Positions 5,435-5,775 of a DNA stretch of 5,775 nt are shown in pieces. Position numbers and translations under genes: made by a program. This stretch comes from an uncultured Alphaproteobacteria bacterium (GTDB lineage Bacteria; Pseudomonadota; Alphaproteobacteria; Caulobacterales; Aquidulcibacteraceae): positions 1 to 5,775 of the forward strand of contig CALBSY010000245.1 of assembly GCA_937967725.1 (NCBI GenBank). Reading direction: 5' to 3'. The notes beneath the pieces are model-generated. The model was not told the DNA's origin. It searched no databases and was given only the letters and a program-made list of their open reading frames with translations. How positions within the stretch are numbered: the first letter of the stretch is position 1; each line of letters begins with the position of its first letter.

Positions 5435-5775
5435 TTAGGCGCCCTGTTTGTCCCAATAGGCGCGATCGGCGGCGTCGACGATGAAGATCAGCAGGCCGAC
5501 AATAAGCACGACGCCCAGCAAGCCGACTTGGGCCTCGGTGGTTGACAAATCGGCGATCAGCGCTTGCGGTCGCGTGTAGATATTGGGGTCGATGCCGCGG
5601 ACGGTCGCGACAAGATCGCCCTGCTGCGCCATGGCCCAGCGCCCGCCATAGAGCGCGAAACCAAGCAGCCAGGTCCAGAAGCCCTGCGTCCGGCGCATCA
5701 GGCGCACGGCGGATATCAGGAAGAAGACCCCGGCTCCCGCAAGCAGGCCAACATCAATCCAGGTCGCGCTGACGG
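5435..5775 (-). CDS. Small multi-pass membrane protein, N-terminus beyond the window
   Basis: I do not recognise this protein. The frame is open from the right window edge (first whole codon at 5773) to TAA at 5437-5435, giving 112 visible residues. A GTG at 5707 could start a 90-residue product, but it would discard a clear membrane segment just upstream, so I treat the gene as cut by the window. Visible membrane segments are about residues 6-23 (I-D-V-G-L-L-A-G through I-S-A-V), 32-49 (F-W-T-W-L-L-G-F through W-A-M-A) and 83-102 (V-G-L-L-G-V-V-L through D-A-A). Between the second and third is a 30-residue polar loop with Y66, P69 and E80. The C-terminus is short and charged (D-R-A-Y-W-D-K-Q-G-A). 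No catalytic or binding motif is seen. It lies 90 nt upstream of lpdA on the same strand, so cotranscription is possible. Confidence 0.65.
   Translation of the reverse strand, partial: VSATWIDVGLLAGAGVFFLISAVRLMRRTQGFWTWLLGFALYGGRWAMAQQGDLVATVRGIDPNIYTRPQALIADLSTTEAQVGLLGVVLIVGLLIFIVDAADRAYWDKQGA

Noticed and set aside
1..5775. Search for CRISPR arrays, transposases, attachment sites, tRNA genes, toxin-antitoxin or phage-defence genes
   Set aside because: No direct-repeat array, transposase motif, tRNA-like fold or defence-type domain was seen; the gene content is ordinary chromosomal.

Overview
The window is GC-rich chromosomal DNA that looks alphaproteobacterial. The outer-membrane protein has the D-W-T-G-F-Y-A-G N-terminus common in that class, the dihydrolipoyl dehydrogenase (E3) is of the alphaproteobacterial/mitochondrial type, and GTG/TTG starts and stop-start overlaps are used freely. 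I cannot name a genus; Caulobacterales/Hyphomonadales-like or Rhizobiales-like are guesses.

Layout. One plus-strand gene lies at the left (248-1018): a secreted outer-membrane beta-barrel protein. Everything else is on the minus strand and is read right to left. First comes the C-terminal part of a small multi-pass membrane protein that runs off the right edge (5435 to beyond 5775). Next is lpdA, encoding the E3 subunit of 2-oxo acid dehydrogenase complexes (3944-5344). It is followed by an ABC transporter ATPase (3201-3947), its double-length ABC-2-type permease (1630-3204) and a RimJ/RimL-like GNAT acetyltransferase (1049-1576). The lpdA/ATPase and ATPase/permease junctions each overlap by 4 nt, so these three genes are probably cotranscribed and translationally coupled. 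The GNAT gene follows after 53 nt with its own good ribosome binding site. The beta-barrel gene and the minus-strand cluster converge on a 30-nt gap with a perfect 11-bp inverted repeat.

How the genes work together. LpdA is central metabolism: it reoxidises dihydrolipoamide on E2 with NAD+. The ATPase and permease form one exporter-type ABC complex with no visible substrate cue. I see no biochemical reason for the coupling to lpdA, which may simply be an expression arrangement. GNAT and the beta-barrel protein are ordinary accessory housekeeping genes.

I see no mobile element, CRISPR array, RNA gene or clearly new system. The points most worth checking are the LpdA interface-domain segment that has lost its conserved motif, the palindrome at the convergent junction, and the incomplete membrane gene at the right edge.
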